A stretch of 64,000 nucleotides of DNA from Chitinophagaceae bacterium PMP191F. GTDB lineage: Bacteria > Bacteroidota > Bacteroidia > Chitinophagales > Chitinophagaceae. Of this stretch, positions 63,432 through 64,000 are shown piece by piece. Positions within the stretch are counted from its first letter, which is position 1; every line of letters begins with the position of its first letter. The position numbers and the translations under genes are program-made. The stretch covers positions 124,001 through 188,000 of the forward strand of contig LGYU01000020.1 of assembly GCA_001302245.1 (NCBI GenBank), read 5' to 3'. The notes under the pieces were generated by a model. The model did no database searches and was not told where the DNA came from. It was given only the letters and a program-made list of their open reading frames with translations.

Positions 63432-64000
63432 ATGAAGCTTATTCGTTTTGGCGCAGCCGGCCAGGAAAAACCAGGCATTATTCTGAATGAACAATGGTAC
63501 GATGTATCAGCATTGGGAGAAGATTATAACGAGCAGTTTTTTGAAACCGGTGGGCTTGAAAGACTGGAGCAATTTGTAAAAAGCAATAGTGGTAAGCTGC
63601 CATCAGTGCCAGCCGGCACAAGGCTGGGGCCGCCGGTAGCGCGTCCGTCAAAAATTGTATGTATCGGGTTGAATTATGCAGATCATGCGCGGGAAACCAA
63701 TGCGGCCGTGCCTTCAGAACCGGTAGTGTTTATGAAAGCTACCAGTGCGCTGGTGGGTCCCAACGATAATATTGTTATTCCAAAGAATTCCAAAAAAACA
63801 GACTGGGAAGTTGAGCTGGCAGTAGTGATCGGTAAAAAAGCATCGTATGTAGAAGAAGCAGATGCATTGCAATATGTAGCTGGTTATTGTTTGCACAATG
63901 ATGTATCAGAAAGAGAATTCCAGATAGAACGCAATGGCACCTGGGACAAAGGAAAAGGCTGCGATACGTTTGCTCCTGTAGGCCCTTTCCTGGCTACGCA
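63432..64000 (+). CDS. FAH-family hydrolase, probable 2,4-diketo-3-deoxy-L-fuconate hydrolase (3' partial)
   Basis: 189 codons are visible and the gene runs off the window end. The first ATG follows an A/G-rich leader (AAAAAGAAAGT). The N-terminal domain (to about residue 65) is followed by the fumarylacetoacetase-type catalytic domain: KIVCIGLNYADHARETNA, VVFMKATSALVGPNDNIVIP, metal-binding Glu residues in DWEVELAVVIG, and the Asp in HNDVSEREFQ. FAH members of this kind cleave C-C bonds of diketo acids. Last in the visible fucose operon, it should yield pyruvate and lactate. The fuconolactonase and L-fucose dehydrogenase expected in this pathway are not seen and may lie beyond the window. 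Confidence 0.88.
   Translation, partial: MKLIRFGAAGQEKPGIILNEQWYDVSALGEDYNEQFFETGGLERLEQFVKSNSGKLPSVPAGTRLGPPVARPSKIVCIGLNYADHARETNAAVPSEPVVFMKATSALVGPNDNIVIPKNSKKTDWEVELAVVIGKKASYVEEADALQYVAGYCLHNDVSEREFQIERNGTWDKGKGCDTFAPVGPFLAT

Overview
This window looks like a chromosomal segment from a Bacteroidota bacterium, most like a soil Chitinophagaceae member (Chitinophaga/Niastella-like). The evidence is SusC/SusD pairs, many lipoproteins with a Cys followed by Lys residues, a type IX secretion C-terminal domain, start codons without clear Shine-Dalgarno sequences, and Bacteroidota-style promoter spacing. Nearly all of the 64 kb is devoted to saccharide breakdown. I see no tRNA, rRNA, CRISPR array, transposase or sulfatase.

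Layout. (1) 1-8187 is the downstream part of an alginate utilisation operon: SusD (cut at the window edge), a surface lipoprotein, KdgF, an esterase, a hexuronate-type MFS carrier, an SDR reductase and a PL6 lyase. (2) 8.6-14.0 kb is a second SusC/SusD pair with a fasciclin-like lipoprotein, closed by a strong terminator. (3) 14.1-29.2 kb is a depolymerase run: GH2, GH95, GH31, a PL38/PL5-type lyase, GH29, GH88 and two PL20-like jelly-roll proteins. (4) 29.2-30.8 kb is an unrelated hypothetical gene on the other strand. (5) 31.0-42.4 kb holds GH29, a beta-helix protein, GH105, an SGNH esterase, a PL20-like/beta-gamma-crystallin fusion, a third GH29, a GNAT acetyltransferase, a secreted YhcH and a GH30_8 glucuronoxylanase. 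(6) 42.4-43.7 kb is mostly non-coding and repeat-rich. (7) 43.7-57.5 kb holds a PQQ-type sugar dehydrogenase, a second beta-helix protein, GH28, an orphan six-hairpin protein, a beta-lactamase-like hydrolase, GH3, an SMP-30-like protein and GH36. (8) 57.6-64.0 kb is an AraC regulator divergent from an L-fucose operon: FucP-type permease, mutarotase, UxaA-type dehydratase, SDR and FAH-type hydrolase, the last cut by the window end.

How it fits together (inference). From 14 kb onward the cargo combines four alpha-L-fucosidases, at least one candidate uronan lyase family in several copies, two unsaturated-uronyl hydrolases (GH88, GH105), a glucuronoxylanase and exo-acting GH2/GH3/GH31/GH36 enzymes with a non-phosphorylative fucose pathway. 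This suggests an unsulfated, fucosylated, glucuronic-acid-rich polysaccharide such as a fungal (Mucoromycota-type) or bacterial exopolysaccharide. A nearly identical promoter motif recurs before the 31-kb GH29 operon, between the divergent beta-helix and GH28 genes, and before FucP. A second, LacI-type operator is shared by the GH2 promoter and the AraC/FucP intergenic region. These tie the scattered genes into what may be one regulon.

Limits: family calls are from motif recognition without database search, so substrate specificities are predictions.
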